DNA of 5,648 nt, taken from contig JBJFFP010000065.1 in NCBI GenBank assembly GCA_051891855.1, positions 1 through 5,648 of the forward strand, read 5' to 3'. This DNA is from SFDP01 sp051891855 (GTDB taxonomy: Bacteria > Bacillota > Clostridia > Lachnospirales > Lachnospiraceae). The position numbers and the translations under genes are program-made. Each line of letters opens with the position of its first letter. Positions within the stretch are counted from its first letter, which is position 1. The notes below the pieces were generated by a model. The model worked only from the letters and a program-made list of their open reading frames with translations. It was not told the origin of the DNA and searched no databases. Of the stretch, positions 5,513 to 5,648 are shown piece after piece.

Positions 5513-5533
5513 TTTCGGTTCACTGAACCGAAA
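5513..5533. repeat. Perfect 10-bp inverted repeat at the tRNA-Leu transcription start
   Basis: TTTCGGTTCA (5513-5522) and its exact reverse complement (5524-5533) flank a single C, ending one base before the tRNA. The compact, almost uninterrupted symmetry next to a predicted start site looks like a DNA-binding site. As RNA it could fold into a leader hairpin with a loop of at least 5 nt just ahead of the RNase P cleavage point. No T-run follows on either strand, so a terminator function for lysA is unlikely. Confidence 0.55.
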
Positions 5534-5534
5534 G

Positions 5535-5617
5535 GCCGGTGTGTCGGAATGGCAGACGAGGCAGACTCAAAATCTGTTGTTGGCAACAACGTGCGGGTTC
5601 AAGTCCCGCCGCCGGCA
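5535..5617 (+). tRNA. tRNA-Leu, anticodon CAA
   Basis: A complete class II cloverleaf of 83 nt is visible. The acceptor stem is GCCGGTG (5535-5541) with CGCCGGC (5610-5616), including one G:U pair, followed by discriminator A5617. The D stem is TCG/CGA. The anticodon stem is GCAGA (5561-5565) with TCTGT (5573-5577), around the loop CTCAAAA with anticodon CAA at 5568-5570, which reads UUG. A long variable arm (5578-5592) with TGTTG/CAACA pairing is typical of Leu. The T stem is GCGGG/CCCGC around the TTCAAGT loop. The 3' CCA is not encoded and must be added by nucleotidyltransferase. Confidence 0.96.
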
Positions 5618-5632
5618 GTGTGAAACAGAAGG

Positions 5633-5648
5633 TAATCCGGATGGGTTA
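5633..5648 (+). terminator. Possible start of a terminator hairpin after tRNA-Leu, cut by the window end
   Basis: TAATCC (5633-5638) can pair with GGGTTA (5643-5648) over a GGAT loop, with one G:U pair. The sequence ends at the last paired base, so whether the stem continues and is followed by a T-run cannot be seen. A second tRNA or other transcribed structure is also possible. Confidence 0.25.

Noticed and set aside
5513..5648. Mobile element integrated at the tRNA-Leu gene
   Set aside because: The tRNA is intact, and no integrase, duplicated tRNA 3' end or direct repeat is visible in the short sequence available.

Overview
The window looks like chromosomal DNA of a low-GC, Gram-positive anaerobe of the Clostridia, most plausibly Lachnospiraceae. 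This rests on the A/T-rich composition and intergenic regions, strong GGAGG-type ribosome binding sites, a tRNA gene without encoded CCA, and the pairing of meso-diaminopimelate dehydrogenase with a clostridial-type diaminopimelate decarboxylase. The family assignment is inference. Every gene is on the + strand. There is no sign of phage, transposon, CRISPR or plasmid functions, so this is mostly core metabolism.

Region 1 (1-2275) is the tail of a histidine operon. hisH and hisF encode the two subunits of imidazole glycerol phosphate synthase and are linked by a stop/start overlap at TAGTG. A family-1 uracil-DNA glycosylase gene (ung) follows 48 nt later without an obvious terminator or promoter, so it is probably co-transcribed. 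An A/T-rich hairpin with a T8 tract ends this unit.

Region 2 (about 2276-5440) is a compact three-gene unit: a TrmB-type winged-helix regulator, meso-diaminopimelate dehydrogenase (ddh) and diaminopimelate decarboxylase (lysA). The two enzymes together turn tetrahydrodipicolinate into meso-DAP (cell wall) and then lysine. The 137 nt ahead of the regulator are the most interesting part of the window. They hold a perfect 12-bp inverted repeat with an 8-nt spacer, and a possible 28-codon Lys/Tyr-rich leader ORF with its own ribosome binding site whose stop codon abuts the regulator's ATG. They also hold two candidate promoters. No lysine riboswitch is visible, and the space left is too short for a typical one. 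I infer a locally encoded, TrmB-based control of DAP/lysine genes, by an operator, a leader peptide, or both.

Region 3 (5441-5648) carries a promoter, a perfect 10-bp inverted repeat around the predicted transcription start, and a class II tRNA-Leu(CAA). What may be the first part of a terminator hairpin is cut by the window edge.
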